A stretch of 64,000 bases of DNA from Carya illinoinensis (Eukaryota > Streptophyta > Magnoliopsida > Fagales > Juglandaceae), in contig NC_056755.1 of the NCBI RefSeq assembly GCF_018687715.1, positions 42,978,501 through 43,042,500 on the forward strand. Reading direction: 5' to 3'. The notes under the pieces are model-generated. The model ran no database searches and was not told the origin of the DNA. It saw only the letters and a program-made list of their open reading frames with translations. This document shows, one piece after another, positions 46,349 through 58,552 of this stretch (within the stretch, counting starts at the first letter, position 1; each line of letters opens with the position of its first letter). A program made the position numbers and the translations under genes.

Positions 46349-47521
46349 TAGGGCTGAGAATCTGCCGGTCCAAACCGGAGAAACTAATTGGACAAGTCAT
46401 TTTGGATCCGGTCCAATTTTCAAAGGACCGAACTCACTCGGTTCGTTCCCAGTCCAGGGTTGGACCGAACCGAATGAAAATTAAAAAAAAAAATTATTAT
46501 TATATATATTATTTATATAGTAGTTGCATATAATTAATTATATAATTATATATAGTATCAAAAAAATACTAATAGTCTAATATAAACTATAGTTATATTT
46601 ATATTAATATAGTTATACTAATCACTATAACTAATACTAATATATAGCTATAATAATATACTATTGTATAATTTATATAGTTATACTAATCACTATAATT
46701 AATACTATGTATAGCTATACAACATACTATCACTATAATTAATAGAATTTAATTATCACTATACTATAATTTATATAGTTATACTAAATCACTAATTCAC
46801 CATAACTAATATTACTAATATATAGCTATATTAATAGTCTAATACTATTATAATTTATATAGTTATACTAATCATAATAAGTTAATAACTAAATCACATA
46901 TAACTATATATATTTAGTATGAATGTATTATTATATTCTTTAATGTATAATTATAATATATAGTACTAGTATACATTAATATATTAACATATTATAAGAG
47001 TTATAATATAAATGATAATATACTAAATCACTATAACAGTATAACTAATACTAATATATAGCTGACTATTAGTTTACTATTAATACTATTATATAGTTAT
47101 ACTAATCACTATAATTAATACTAATATATAGTTATACAGTATACTTATACAGTTGTACTAATACTATTACTCTATTATATAGTCTAAGACGCTCAATTCT
47201 AATATAGGCTATATAGCTATAACTAATACTAATATTTATATATATTAATATATATAATAGTATATTATATTTTTATATATTAAATATATCACAATATAAT
47301 TACATAAGTATTAAACAAAATTTCCTTAGATAAAATGAAAAAAATAAAAAAAATAGGTACAGGGTGGACCAAGTGGACCGAACCGTCCCGAATAGGACCA
47401 GACTGACCCAGTCCTTAGGGAGTTCGGTCCAGTCTAAGGTGAAAAAATCATGGACCGAATAAATCTGATCTGGTCCACAAAACCTCCTAGGACCAGACCG
47501 GATCGGACCGAACTCCCCCTA
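46349..47521. mobile_element. Non-autonomous hAT-type element
   Basis: 1,173 bp. Ends TAGGGCTGAG and (inverted) TAGGGGGAGT. The 8-bp flanks CCTTAGAG (46341-46348) and CCTTTGAG (47522-47529) match at seven of eight positions. The subterminal 100-180 bp at each end are rich in GGACCGAAC-type repeats in both orientations. The core is about 800 bp of AT-rich tandem-like DNA (ATACTAATATATAGCTATA variants). No coding capacity. Its ends resemble those of the autonomous hAT at 54454-61935. Confidence 0.7.
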
Positions 47522-47529
47522 CCTTTGAG

Positions 47530-48575
47530 TAAGGATAATTTGTCGAGAAAAACAACAATGACAAACAAGTGAAAGTAAATACAAACAAATCAATTACACG
47601 ATACAAAGTTATCATGGTTCGGCAACATACCTGCATACATAGAGCTGCAGAGGAGTTTATTATAATGAAGAATCACAAAATACACTTTGAGCTAAAATCT
47701 CACTATTTAGAATACTCAAGGCGTATTAAACTATTCATTAAGTACAAATTTATAGTATCATATTGTGGAAACCTTAATTTTCATTTTTCAGGGTTATTTG
47801 CTCAAGCAAAGTATCGAGCATGTCCCAAGCAAGATCTCTGTCTGATACTCGCTCAAGCTACCTATTGAGTGAACTCTTTGCTTAAACTTCGCTCAAGTCA
47901 CCTATCACGCGAACTTTCTACCTAGCACTTTTTCTAACCCCAAACAGTAGCAAAAAGAAAAATCCGCTCCATGACACAAGCCTCCTTGAAAATCCACTCG
48001 AAGCCTACACTCAATGGCAAAGCCTCCTTGAAAATCTGCCCAAATAACCATAACGTATCATTGTTAGGTCGGGTCATTAAATCGGCCAGCACGCCAACAA
48101 AAACCAGGCTCTACAAACACAACGTAATTGAGCAGAATCTTCCGGTAAAATGTCCTTTGAGTCTTTGACATCCCTTACCGTTATTAGCAATTTGTGAGGA
48201 ACAAGTTCCTGGAGTTCCAAAGGGATGGAGAGGATATGCCATTGAGGGCGGTGGGGGTGGGATTTTACCCTCACTTCGCCTTGTAATCGTTATTAGCGTA
48301 ATCACCTTGCCTATCTTTCCTATTCTAGCTGAGCTAGACATGTATTTTTGGCTTAATTAGTTCCTCTTTTCTTTTTTTCCAAATATGCCGTTTTTATCAC
48401 ACAAACAAGATTCAAGGTATAAGGTCAATCTCGATCTCTCTGAGTGTCAAGGATCTCATATCAACGGTATTAAATTGAACGTTGTAGTAGGTTCATATCA
48501 TCTAACGGTCTCTGATCTCCAATTCAACATCTTCTGATCACCTAGTTAAAATTCTGCAACTGTTAGGAGGGAATT
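47530..48575. other. Intergenic DNA upstream of PHT1-b
   Basis: No convincing gene. A GCTCAAGC/GCGAAC-containing repeat-like stretch at about 47795-47920 recalls 63030-63105. An F-box-like VCRAW string on the minus strand (about 48105-48275) is too short to call. Confidence 0.4.
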
Positions 48576-48581
48576 TCTAAG

Positions 48582-48649
48582 GAATATGCCGGCCCTCCGA
48601 AACAGAATAGGATGACAGAGTGGTCAGACCTGTAAATATGGGAATATGC
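48582..48649 (+). promoter_or_regulatory. Two P1BS (PHR1-binding) sites upstream of PHT1-b
   Basis: GAATATGC at 48582-48589 and again at 48642-48649, both perfect matches to GNATATNC, 39-106 bp upstream of the TATA box. PHR1-type MYB factors bind this site in phosphate-starvation genes. Confidence 0.75.
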
Positions 48650-48687
48650 GAGCCACATATTCCGGCCTGTTTAAGGAAGTTTTTATG

Positions 48688-48697
48688 CTTATAAATC
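48688..48697 (+). promoter_or_regulatory. TATA box of PHT1-b
   Basis: CTTATAAATC, followed by a CT/CA-rich leader. Confidence 0.65.
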
Positions 48698-48766
48698 ACA
48701 CACGCCTTTTAACCTCTTCTTGTCTCTCTCTCACACACACAGCAGTCTCAAAACAAGCAAATTCAG

Positions 48767-49255
48767 GTTAGTCTCTGACCTGCTTTTTACATAAGCGTTT
48801 GTGTTCTTCCCCTTGGCTATAAATTGACACAAACAGGTCGTCATCTGGACTCGAACTTACCTTGTCTATATGTTTGTATTCTTGAGGCTTGTTTTTCATT
48901 TTCTTCCAGTTCTTTTTTTTTTTTTTTTTTTTCCTTTTCCATGTTCTGGTTTACTTTTTATAAATTCATCGTACTTGAATTCGATGCTACAATGACTATA
49001 GTTGCATATCAAAAGCTGCTCTATGTCATTGGATTCACGTAACAATATTCCTTCCTGTTGATCATAAGAAAATGTGATGCTTTTTTGTTCAAGTGGAACA
49101 TAAAAATTATGTTGGCTTTACCTTTTTTTTCTAAGAAAAGAATCGTACTCCAATTTTATTGATAGTTCTCGCTTATATCCGCTTCACATTGAAATAGAAA
49201 GATCCGATGATTATTGTTGAAAGTTTGTCATATGGGTTTCTCTGCAACAAATCAG
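48767..49255 (+). other. 5'-UTR intron of PHT1-b (inferred)
   Basis: Donor ATTCAG/GTTAGT and acceptor GCAACAAATCAG, equivalent to the leader intron of PHT1-a. The T-rich stretch near 48908-48932 lies inside it. Confidence 0.45.
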
Positions 49256-49354
49256 AGACAGAGCTCGTCAGCCAGGGAGACAAAATAGAGGGAAAGAGAT
49301 TGAGGAAAGGCAAAGCAGGTATTAACTCTATTTTGAGGTACCTGATTAATAACC

Positions 49355-50923
49355 ATGGCCAAGGAACAATTGAAGGTGTTGAATGCGCTTGATGCTGCCA
49401 AAACTCAATGGTATCATTTTACTGCAATTATCATTGCTGGAATGGGGTTCTTCACCGATGCATATGATCTCTTCTGCATATCCCTTGTAACCAAATTGCT
49501 TGGGCGCATTTACTACCACGTCGATGGTGCAGCAAAGCCCGGCACATTGCCTCCCAATGTATCTGCTGCTGTAAATGGTGTTGCACTTTGTGGAACACTC
49601 GCAGGCCAGCTCTTCTTTGGATGGCTTGGTGACAAGTTGGGCAGAAAGAAAGTCTACGGCTTGACTCTGATGCTCATGTTTCTCTGCTCCGTTGCTTCAG
49701 CTCTTTCTTTTGGACACAGCACACAAGCTGTTATGAGCACCCTTTGCTTCTTTCGGTTCTGGCTTGGTTTTGGCATCGGTGGTGATTACCCACTTTCTGC
49801 TACCATTATGTCTGAATATGCAAACAAGAAGACTCGTGGGGCCTTCATTGCTGCAGTGTTTGCCATGCAGGGCTTTGGCATTTTAGGTGGTGGTGTGTTT
49901 ACTATTATCATGGCTTCCATATTCAAGGCCACGTTTGATGCTCCCGCTTATGAAGTTGATCCACTTGCCTCCACCGTCCCTCAAGCGGATTATCTATGGC
50001 GTATTATTCTGATGGTTGGTGCTCTTCCTGCCGCACTCACCTACTACTGGAGGATGAAGATGCCTGAAACTGCCCGTTACACTGCACTTGTTGCCAAGAA
50101 TGCAAATCAGGCTGCAAATGATATGTCAAAGGTCCTCCAGGTTGACATTGAAGCAGAACCACAAAAGATTGAGCAGCTTGCTCAACAACCAGCCAATTCA
50201 TTTGGTTTGTTCTCTAAGCAGTTTCTTCGTCGCCATGGACTTCACTTGCTGGGAACAACAAGCACCTGGTTCTTGCTTGACATTGCATTTTACAGCCAGA
50301 ATCTGTTCCAAAAGGATATTTTCAGTGCAATTGGATGGATTCCACCGGCAAAGACCATGAATGCCATCGAGGAGGTCTTTAGAATTGCTAGGGCACAAAC
50401 ACTGATTGCTCTATGCAGTACTGTTCCAGGCTACTGGTTCACAGTGGCTTTCATTGACAAGATGGGAAGGTTCGCCATCCAACTAATGGGTTTCTTCTTC
50501 ATGACAGTGTTCATGTTTGCCCTGGCTTTTCCTTACAATCACTGGACTCATAAGGACAACCGCATTGGGTTTGTGGTGATGTATTCACTGACATTCTTCT
50601 TTGCAAATTTCGGGCCCAATGCCACCACATTTGTCGTGCCAGCTGAGATTTTCCCGGCCAGGCTGAGGTCTACTTGTCATGGCATATCTGCAGCATCAGG
50701 AAAGCTTGGAGCTATGGTTGGAGCATTCGGTTTCTTGTATTTAGCACAGAACCAGGACAAGGCCAAGGCAGATGCAGGGTACCCTGCTGGTATTGGGGTG
50801 AAGAACTCGCTCATTGTGTTGGGTGTGATCAACTTACTTGGCCTATTGTTCACTGTCCTGGTGCCAGAATCAAAGGGTAAATCTCTGGAGGAGATGTCGG
50901 GTGAGAATGAAGATGAAAGTTGA
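49355..50923 (+). CDS. PHT1: PHT1-family high-affinity phosphate transporter (PHT1-b)
   Basis: 522-aa tandem paralogue of PHT1-a with the same architecture: twelve predicted membrane segments around a central loop, DKLGRK loop motif at about 93-98, [13 protein letters not shown] at 142-154 and C-terminal [20 protein letters not shown]. It lacks the extra tail of PHT1-a. The start is the ATG in CCATGG at 49355. It imports inorganic phosphate with protons across the plasma membrane. Two P1BS sites close to its TATA box suggest induction under phosphate starvation through PHR1. Coding identity to PHT1-a is visibly higher from about 50040 to 50730 than in the first 450 bp. Confidence 0.97.
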   Translation: MAKEQLKVLNALDAAKTQWYHFTAIIIAGMGFFTDAYDLFCISLVTKLLGRIYYHVDGAAKPGTLPPNVSAAVNGVALCGTLAGQLFFGWLGDKLGRKKVYGLTLMLMFLCSVASALSFGHSTQAVMSTLCFFRFWLGFGIGGDYPLSATIMSEYANKKTRGAFIAAVFAMQGFGILGGGVFTIIMASIFKATFDAPAYEVDPLASTVPQADYLWRIILMVGALPAALTYYWRMKMPETARYTALVAKNANQAANDMSKVLQVDIEAEPQKIEQLAQQPANSFGLFSKQFLRRHGLHLLGTTSTWFLLDIAFYSQNLFQKDIFSAIGWIPPAKTMNAIEEVFRIARAQTLIALCSTVPGYWFTVAFIDKMGRFAIQLMGFFFMTVFMFALAFPYNHWTHKDNRIGFVVMYSLTFFFANFGPNATTFVVPAEIFPARLRSTCHGISAASGKLGAMVGAFGFLYLAQNQDKAKADAGYPAGIGVKNSLIVLGVINLLGLLFTVLVPESKGKSLEEMSGENEDES

Positions 50924-51711
50924 GCATAGACAGAATAAGATGTAGCAGCCGGAAGATCACAGTAACAAGACCATTTCAGTAAATTTTTTTATTTTTTTTA
51001 GTTCTCCACAGTTTTGGAATCATGCCTTTCTTCATCTCAATTTTTCTCTCTTTAATTCCAGTGACTCTTACTACTTGGCACATTTTAAAGTGTTTTGATT
51101 TTAGTGTGACTGAAAATAACAAGATCTAAGATAGAGAGATACATTGATCTCTCTAGAACATCTTTTTGTCCATGGATGCCCATTATCACTAGACTGTAAC
51201 ATTTGTTCACTGTCATGCAAAACATTCCTAGCTCCACTTCAATTAGATTCTGCTATATATATATATATATATCCTTGCACATTGCTTTCTTTGAAAGAAA
51301 TTTGGTTGCATTGCAGAGGTGCATTGCATATGACTTGTGAAGAATCCTCAAGTGCCACTATCTCTAATCACCACACTTACAATTTCATTCCATATCTCTC
51401 ATTATTTTGTCGAAAAATTTCGTTGTGAATATAAGAAAAATAACATCTGATCTCTAGCATTATAAGGATGAATCATCTCATCATTCTTTGATGGATACAT
51501 ACAAGAAATATTAAGTGTTGAAGTTTTCGTAGAAGAAAGCTGGCCAAAATGATCATTTTCTAGGAAACCCGTCCATCGTTGATTACCATGGCCCCATTAT
51601 TGGCATCATCCCTTCGAGTGTGTTCATAAAACTTGCGTTTATGCATGTTGCATTATGATCAGGATAATATATAACCATGATAAAATGGTGGATTCCCTTC
51701 CAACCCAATTT

Positions 51712-51850
51712 CACTACAAGAATATTGCTTATTTGCGATAAGTTATTTCCAACGAAATGAGTATTTTCAGTTAAAATGAATCTGTTTTATTCGCAAATAA
51801 TCTTTTTCATTGTAAAATATTGGCCACTAATATCCGTTTTTCTTATAGTG
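51712..51850. mobile_element. Small CACTA-like MITE
   Basis: Terminal inverted repeats CACTACAAGAA / TTCTTATAGTG, the CACTA superfamily signature, around a 115-bp core similar to 25317-25456. The flanking 3-bp duplication is not clear. Confidence 0.6.
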
Positions 51851-54189
51851 AATTTATACATTTTTCTTTATAAGGGAATAGGGGGTTCGAACCCAGATTT
51901 TGTATTTGAAGAATTAGATTATGACATCAAATCATCAGACTTTTGGCAAACCAACTTATACTTTAATTAGTCGTAAATCTGTAGAATGTCTTAATTTATC
52001 AAATAAAAAATACTTGACGTAACTCAAATATATAGCATGTCTTGAGACGAATTTTTAAGAAGTTTTAATGTCGTTGTATATGTTATTTTGATCTGCAGAG
52101 TTTTACTTAGTAACTTGATTTTTAAACACCACAAACTAATTTGTTACAGTGAAAAGGCTATAAAATGCTAATTGGCATCATTGCAATTTATAATTTCTCC
52201 GAACGTGATGATCAAAGGAGCTTCAAGTATGATAAAAGTAATCTTAATTGAGAAATAATATTTGTAATTTTAGGGTAGTGAATAAGTTCTGCGTACTTCA
52301 TTTTAAAAAATAGATTAATTCGGGACTCGTGTGAAGTTTTTACTTTTATAATGGTGGACTCACCTGTTTTCAAAGAGAATACATGAGACTTGCACATTCT
52401 AAAAATATAAAATCTGTACAATATAGCCTATGAAACTCTGAAAAAGAAAATTACTTTCTATTCCCAAAATTTAGGAAAACCTTATATATATATATGAAAA
52501 ATTCTATTCATCATCATCACACAATACACCACACATAACTTTTTTTATTTTTTATTTATTTTTTCTCTTATCAAATGTGTGATATATGAATTATGAGTGG
52601 AAGAACTCAATTAGTTTAAGAAGAATAAAGCTAAAAATAAAAAATAAAAAAATAAAAATAAATATAGTGTGTAATATATGGAGATGATGAGTAGCAAAAT
52701 TATATAGATATATAGTTATATATATATATATATATATAACATTTTTATCTTTAAGAATGGGTAAAAAAGTAGCCTTATCAAGATGTTTAGACCAGTAGCC
52801 ACTTACGAGAAAGCATAGGGTAAATTAATCATATTCCTGCCGACCCAAGGTATACATCGATCGAGGAGCTAGATCTCCTATTTACTAGGCGCGGCTAATG
52901 GATCAAGATATATAGATGTTGGAAATGTGAAGGTGAGAGAATTAGGGCTTTGCGCAATATCTTGAAGCCTTCAAAGTTCAAAACTTTGGAAACTCAAATA
53001 AATAAATAACACCACATGAAGATCGAGAGAAGTTAATTTTCTTAAGCCATGGGAATTAAACAACAGTCCCACTTCTCAACGGGTAAGCCGTTCTAATACC
53101 CTCATGAACGGCAACAAATGAAATTTCGAAACTTCAGCAATCTTCATGTAAATTCCATGAGCCACATTACAAGATATATAGCAAAATTGAATACACTGCA
53201 AAATTTCTTTTCGATGCTTAATTCACTCCCTCCCGAGTCCCCACTACCCACCCTATCGCAACCCCCTCTGCACTCCACACCGCCACACCTCCCCAGCTCG
53301 TCACAGCCAGCTTGTATCTCCAGCCCGTTGCACCCTTCACCCATCACAGTCTGACTAATCTCTCCAACCTGTTACACCTTTTAGCCAGTCGCAACCCTTC
53401 AGTCATCACACATGGTTTGCATTTTCAAATCGTATTAATTTTTTTTTTTACTTCCAGTGATTCAACTCGTTGGTATTGTTATATTCAGCATTCAGATTGA
53501 GGAGAATAACTACTTATCAAAAAAAAAGATTGAGGAGAATAACTTCCCGTAAGAGAATAAATTGAGAAGAGGGAATGTAAATTGAGACTGTAATTCCAAT
53601 CATTTAGGAACTGTTTTAGCTTCAATGCTCTTTTTACCTACAGATTATAAATAAAACCCAACGTGAAGGAGAAATTCTAATGTTGGTGCATGCTTCTTCT
53701 TCTTTTTTCATGATTTGTGACTCTAATTTCAAAAAATTGTTATGTTTTCATCTTGCTATCCTACCTAGGGTCCTCTTTCCTTCCAGTCTCTAGAATCCTA
53801 AATGATTAAGCATCATGTATATTACCCCCATATAGACAAGGACTATTTATACGAATTCCAAACTTTATGGTATTATCTGTAGGATAGAAAACAATATTAC
53901 AGATAAACTAAAATTGACAATTTTTTAAAAATCTTTTGCAACACCTTGTTCAAAGTGGAAGCAAGATAGATCTTCTGCAAAATAAAGAATTAATGAATCC
54001 ACACACCTTCAGCAAAATGGGAACTCCTAAACATGAAAACGATTACATCAAAGCCTGACCATTATACTTTGAGCAAACATTTTCATGAAAACATAAACAA
54101 TTCACGAAAATCAGTTCGTTAGCAATCCACCAAACCCACGAAAATCAGTTCTGGAATGGGTTTTTGGGTTTTTCTCAAAGTTTTACCTA

Positions 54190-54325
54190 CAAAGAGAGAG
54201 GGAGGAAGGCAAAGGTGGGGATAAGGCTCAACGGGAGGGAAGGAGGAGGGGGTGGGGCTAGGGCTCGAGGGAGGGGTTCATGGTTCTTGAGGGAGAGGAG
54301 AGAGAGCGGGAGGGAGGGACAATGG
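54190..54325. repeat. G-rich purine tract
   Basis: Many GGGAGG and GGGG runs on the plus strand, capable of G-quadruplex formation. Confidence 0.5.
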
Positions 54326-54715
54326 GATCCTCAATCCTCTGCAGTGCAGCCACACGATTGGTAAATGGAGTGACTACGTGTCACATTTCTATTAGATGCC
54401 CCTTTTTAAGGGAAGAGCAATGGAGCATGTGGGAAGTTATTCTCGTTGAAAATTAGGGGTGGGCAGCGAGGCCCCGGGACCCGCTGCTCTGCCCCGTTCG
54501 CCTCGCCCTCACATATGCGGGGCGGGGCATCCGCACCACAAGGGTGGGGTGCAGGGGCCCCCGCCCATATGAGTTGCCCCCCAGCGGAGGCGGGGGACGA
54601 ATACGACCTCCCCTCAATCCGTTTTTTTCCCGCCCCGCCCTGTTTACTCATATATATATATATATATATAATATATTATATTATATATGTATATAATAAA
54701 ACCAGTTTATATATG

Positions 54716-54835
54716 AAACGACGCCATTTTGTACTTGACAAACGGCACCGTTTCATCTATAAACCCCCAAATCAATAATCCACTAAATGAAACGGCACCG
54801 TTTTGTCCATTACAAAACGACGCTGTTTCATTTAG
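54716..54835. repeat. Subterminal inverted repeats of the hAT element
   Basis: Four related blocks (ACGACGCCATTTTGT, ACGGCACCGTTTCAT, ACGGCACCGTTTTGT, ACGACGCTGTTTCAT). The last two form a near-perfect 24-bp-arm hairpin beginning CTAAATGAAACGG. Confidence 0.75.
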
Positions 54836-55011
54836 TTTTAACAAAAAACTTAAACCCCCTCCCCCCCCCCCCCCCACGTCGCCCCCTCTCTTCGGCAGTT
54901 CTTCTCGAAATCTCTCTCTCTCTCTCTCCTACCCCAGTATCCCATTCCCTCCTCCCTCTCGCAACCAGTCCTTGGAGTCGCTCTCATTCTCTCCTCTCTC
55001 TTGCACGACGC

Positions 55012-55042
55012 ATGATGCCGGACGCACGCCGCACGGTACACA
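55012..55042 (+). CDS. Putative first coding exon of the hAT transposase
   Basis: ATG at 55012 followed by 31 nt and a consensus donor ACA/GTAAGT. The phase matches an acceptor at 55977-55978 (GAATCAG), joining in frame to the transposase. The intron (55043-55978) has a T-tract before its acceptor. An inference; the alternative is an unspliced start at 55885. Confidence 0.4.
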
Positions 55043-55289
55043 GTAAGTTAGCTCATTCTCTCCTCTCTCTCCTTTCTCCATTGATTTTTATTTTTTTATT
55101 TTATTTTTAGTTTTGATCAGAGATTGGAGGAATGATGGGTTGAATCAGAGATGGAGGATGAGATTTGTGACTTGTGTGCTGTGAATTCGTGATCATTGTG
55201 CATGTATATTGACTGTATTCAGTGTTAGGGTTTTCTTTTCTTGTTGTGATTGATCCGGATTCCATCTAAATTGATGATTTTTCATGTAA

Positions 55290-55680
55290 ATTTCATTGTA
55301 TTGAAAACCCCTAAATTGATTTAGGGGTTTTAATCAATTTAGGGGTTAGGGTTTCAGATTAGAACTCCAATTTAAATTAGGGTTCCAATCTGAAACCCAA
55401 TTATTTTGTTTGGGGTTTCAATCATTGAAACTCCCAAATCAATTTAGGGGTTTCAAATTGATTTGGAGTTTCAGATTGGAACCCCAAATTAAATTAGGGT
55501 TCCAATCTGAAACGCAATTATTTTTTTTTTTTTTTTTGTTTCATTGATTGAAACCCCTAAATCAATTTAAGGATTTCAATCAATGAAACCCCTAAATTGA
55601 TTTAGGGTTTCGGATTAGAACCCCAAATTAAATTAGGGTTCCAATCTGAATCCAATTTTTTTTTTTTTTTTGGAGTTTCA
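55290..55680. repeat. Inverted and direct repeats in the putative hAT intron
   Basis: Alternating blocks of GAAACCCCTAAAT, ATTTAGGGGTTTC and TTAGGGTTCCAATCTGAAA recur four or more times, allowing extensive hairpins. The block is not a telomere repeat despite its TTTAGGG-like core. Confidence 0.7.
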
Positions 55681-55978
55681 TTGATTGAAATCACTAAGAT
55701 GAAATGGTTACTAACTTACTATCAACCCTAAATTATTTATTTATTTATTATTTTATATTTTATACTCTTTTATACATGATATTAAATACTTGAATGACAT
55801 TATATATGATTTTTAATAATTTTATGCATACATGTTAATTGAGGGGTTTCAATCAATGAAACCCCTAAAAACAAAATTCAAAAGATGTGTGGGTCTACTA
55901 TTTGTATGCAGTTTTTGATGATTGTGTTGGATTGCACTTTGAATTTTTTTTTTTTTTTTTTGTGTGTTGGAGAATCAG

Positions 55979-57532
55979 GAATATCTTTGGATTTTAGTGA
56001 TAGCTCGCCTACGCCAGCCAATACCCCTATGCCAGAACCTAACAATACTCCTACCCTTATAACGAATACACATTGCCCTGCACCGAAACCCACACAGGGC
56101 AAGAAACCTGTATCCATAGTTTGGCAACACTTTACCACACTAGAGGGTGGTGACCCCAACAATCCACAAGCTAAATGTAATCACTGTAGAAAAATGTATG
56201 GATGTCACTATAGGAAATATGGTACATCCCAACTGAAGGTCCATTTAGAGGAACAATGCAAGAAGAGTCCAATTTTAAAATCCTTAGTAGAGAAGGGTCA
56301 ATCTAGACTAAATTTTAAAATGGCGGATAGAAGTAGTAGGGCCGGGGGGCCAACATTGAAGGGGTATACGAAGTATAACCCCGATGAGTGTAGAAGGAAG
56401 TTAGCTCGTATAATTGTCATGGACGAGCTGCCTTTTCAGTTTGTGGAGGGTAAAGGGTTCCAAGAATTTGTCCAAGAGTTGGAACCGATCTTTGTACTTC
56501 CTTCTCGTCACACTGTGGTAAAGGATATTAAGAATATGTACATCCGTGATAAAGATGTTTTGAGGGGCCAATTGGCGGGTTTGGTAGTTTACCTCACTAC
56601 CGATACTTGGACTTCTATCCAAAATATGAATTACATGTCGTTGACTGTGCATTTTGTTGATGCTGATTGGGTTTTGCACAAAAAAATTATTAAATTTTGT
56701 CAAATAACTGATCATAAGGATGAGACGATTGGGAAGGCTTTGGAGGCCGCAATAAAGGAGTGGAGGTTGGAAAAGGTTTTGTCTGTATCAGTTGATAATG
56801 CGTCGTCTAATGATGTCGCCTTAGGATATCTAAAAAATTATCTTAAAGATACAAATAAGACATTATTGGGTGGTGAATATTTGCATGTTAGATGTGCTGC
56901 ACATATTTTGAATTTAATTATGAATGAGGGGTTGAAAGATGTTGATGACTCGGTTGCACGAGTTAGAATGGCTGTGAAATTTGTGAGATCTTCTCCTTCT
57001 AGATTGGAGAAATTCAAAATTGCTGCAAAGGCTGCGGGCATAACATCGAAGAAGGGTTTTTGTACTGATTTTCCTACCAGATAGAACTCAATCTTCTTGA
57101 TGTTGGAGGTGGACCAAGAATATAAGTCAGCCTTTCAATTATTGGGTGATGAAGACATCCAATATGTCAAATACTTTGATGAACACGGGGGATTATGAAA
57201 GCCTAATGATGATAATTGGGTGGCAGTTTCTACTTTCGTTGATTTTCTTGGATTATTTTACGATGTCACATTGAATATATCTGGTTCTTTGTACCCTACA
57301 TCCCATGAGTTTTGTTAACAAATATATAGGGTAAAAGAAGAATTAGAAGATATGCGTAGGGGTTCCAATGAAAAGATGAGGGGGATGGCAGTGACCATGA
57401 TGCTAAAATATAATAAGTATTGGGAAGATTTCACTAGAATGAATATTTTGTTATATGTGGCTGTTATTCTTGATCCCCGTCTGAAAGTTTCAGGCTTGTT
57501 ATATGGGTTGAGACTTGTTCACGATCAGGTAT
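55979..57532 (+). pseudogene. hAT transposase, N-terminal and central part
   Basis: A Pro/Thr-rich leader, then a BED zinc finger (VWQHFTTLEGG...AKCNHCRKMY...GTSQLKVHLEEQC at about 56118-56250) and the catalytic domain with TTDTWTS near 56598, VSVDNASSND near 56790 and RCAAHILNLIMNEG near 56890. The frame closes at a TAG at 57082-57084 in PTR*NS, where relatives have Trp. Two more stops follow near 57197 and 57317 before VILDPRLK near 57470. Such proteins excise and reinsert hAT elements; this one is dead. The 3' part lies beyond the solo LTR. Confidence 0.88.
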
Positions 57533-58280
57533 TGTGACGCCCCCAAATTCCGTTTGGGATCAGACGGACATTTGAAGCTTCGAGACATGCAACACAAAGT
57601 TACCTGCCCCCGTTCATGACATATAAGATGCAATGTTCCTAACATGCATCTAACAATATACAATATTTGCAGCGGATAAATTTTTTCTTTAGCAATACTA
57701 TGCACCAAATTGAAAATATCTCAAATACTTAAAACATACTTCATACATAAAAACCCATTGAACAACTAAGATCATAACACTATTCCAAAATGGTTATGAT
57801 CCAAAAAGTACTAGAGATGCAACTCAATCGTACAAATAGTAATTTACGTTAATTACTATATTAACATTGATGTCGCACCGTCGCTTAGTCAACTGTGTCT
57901 AGTTGATCAGCTCCTGATTCTCCTTCAGGTCCTGTAACAAGATCTACCATTCAGGGGGAATGGTAGTTGGGACTACCAAAGTGAGATTTGATTACAAATC
58001 TCAGTAAGTTAACAAAAAAACTTCCACACAAGCTAATGATGCATGGATGACAGTAAAAACATAAATGCATAATCAAATTCATAAGTAATTAAAGTATAAC
58101 TTGGCGTACAACATAGCATAATTGACATAACTTAAATTGAAATATGAACTGAACTTGACTTGACATGAACTTGATCTGAAACTTGATTTAGCATGAACTT
58201 GCTCTGAAACTTGAATTAACATGAACATGATATGAAACTTAACTTATCATGAACTTGTTTTGAAACTTGACTTAACATGA

Positions 58281-58552
58281 AAAATACATACTCCACAGTT
58301 GTTGTGGCCCCATGTATTCTACGTGTAAATACATATTCCACAATTGTTGTGGCCCCATGTATTCTACACAAACTTGACTTAACATGAAAAATACATACTC
58401 CACAGTTGTTGTGGCCCCATGTATTCTACGGAAACTTATTCTTTAACTGCTTAAATACATACTCCACAGTTGTTGTGGCCCCATGTATTCTATGTGTCAT
58501 AATTGTTGTGTCTCACGTAGTGTATGCATCACAATTGCTGTGACCCCATACA
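58281..58552 (-). repeat. Hairpin minisatellite in the solo LTR
   Basis: Four clear units plus one degenerate unit of the array found in the LARD LTRs (ATACATACTCCACAGTTGTT... on the plus strand). Confidence 0.85.

Larger units (their letters stand above)
50924..54445. other. Intergenic DNA between PHT1-b and the hAT element
   Basis: No gene seen. Contains the PHT1-b 3' flank, a CACTA-like MITE (51712-51850), a C-rich degenerate repeat (about 53225-53410) and a G-rich purine tract (about 54190-54325). Confidence 0.45.

Noticed and set aside
48077..48341. Possible F-box fragment on the minus strand
   Set aside because: Only LRCVCRAW-like residues match, the frame is short and its start is not supported.
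53118..53500. Pro/Ser-rich frames
   Set aside because: Produced by C-rich degenerate repeats; no domain and poor coding character.
54164..55110. Several short frames at the left end of the hAT element
   Set aside because: Composition artefacts of GA-, GC- and C-rich tracts; none continues the transposase except the putative 31-nt exon.
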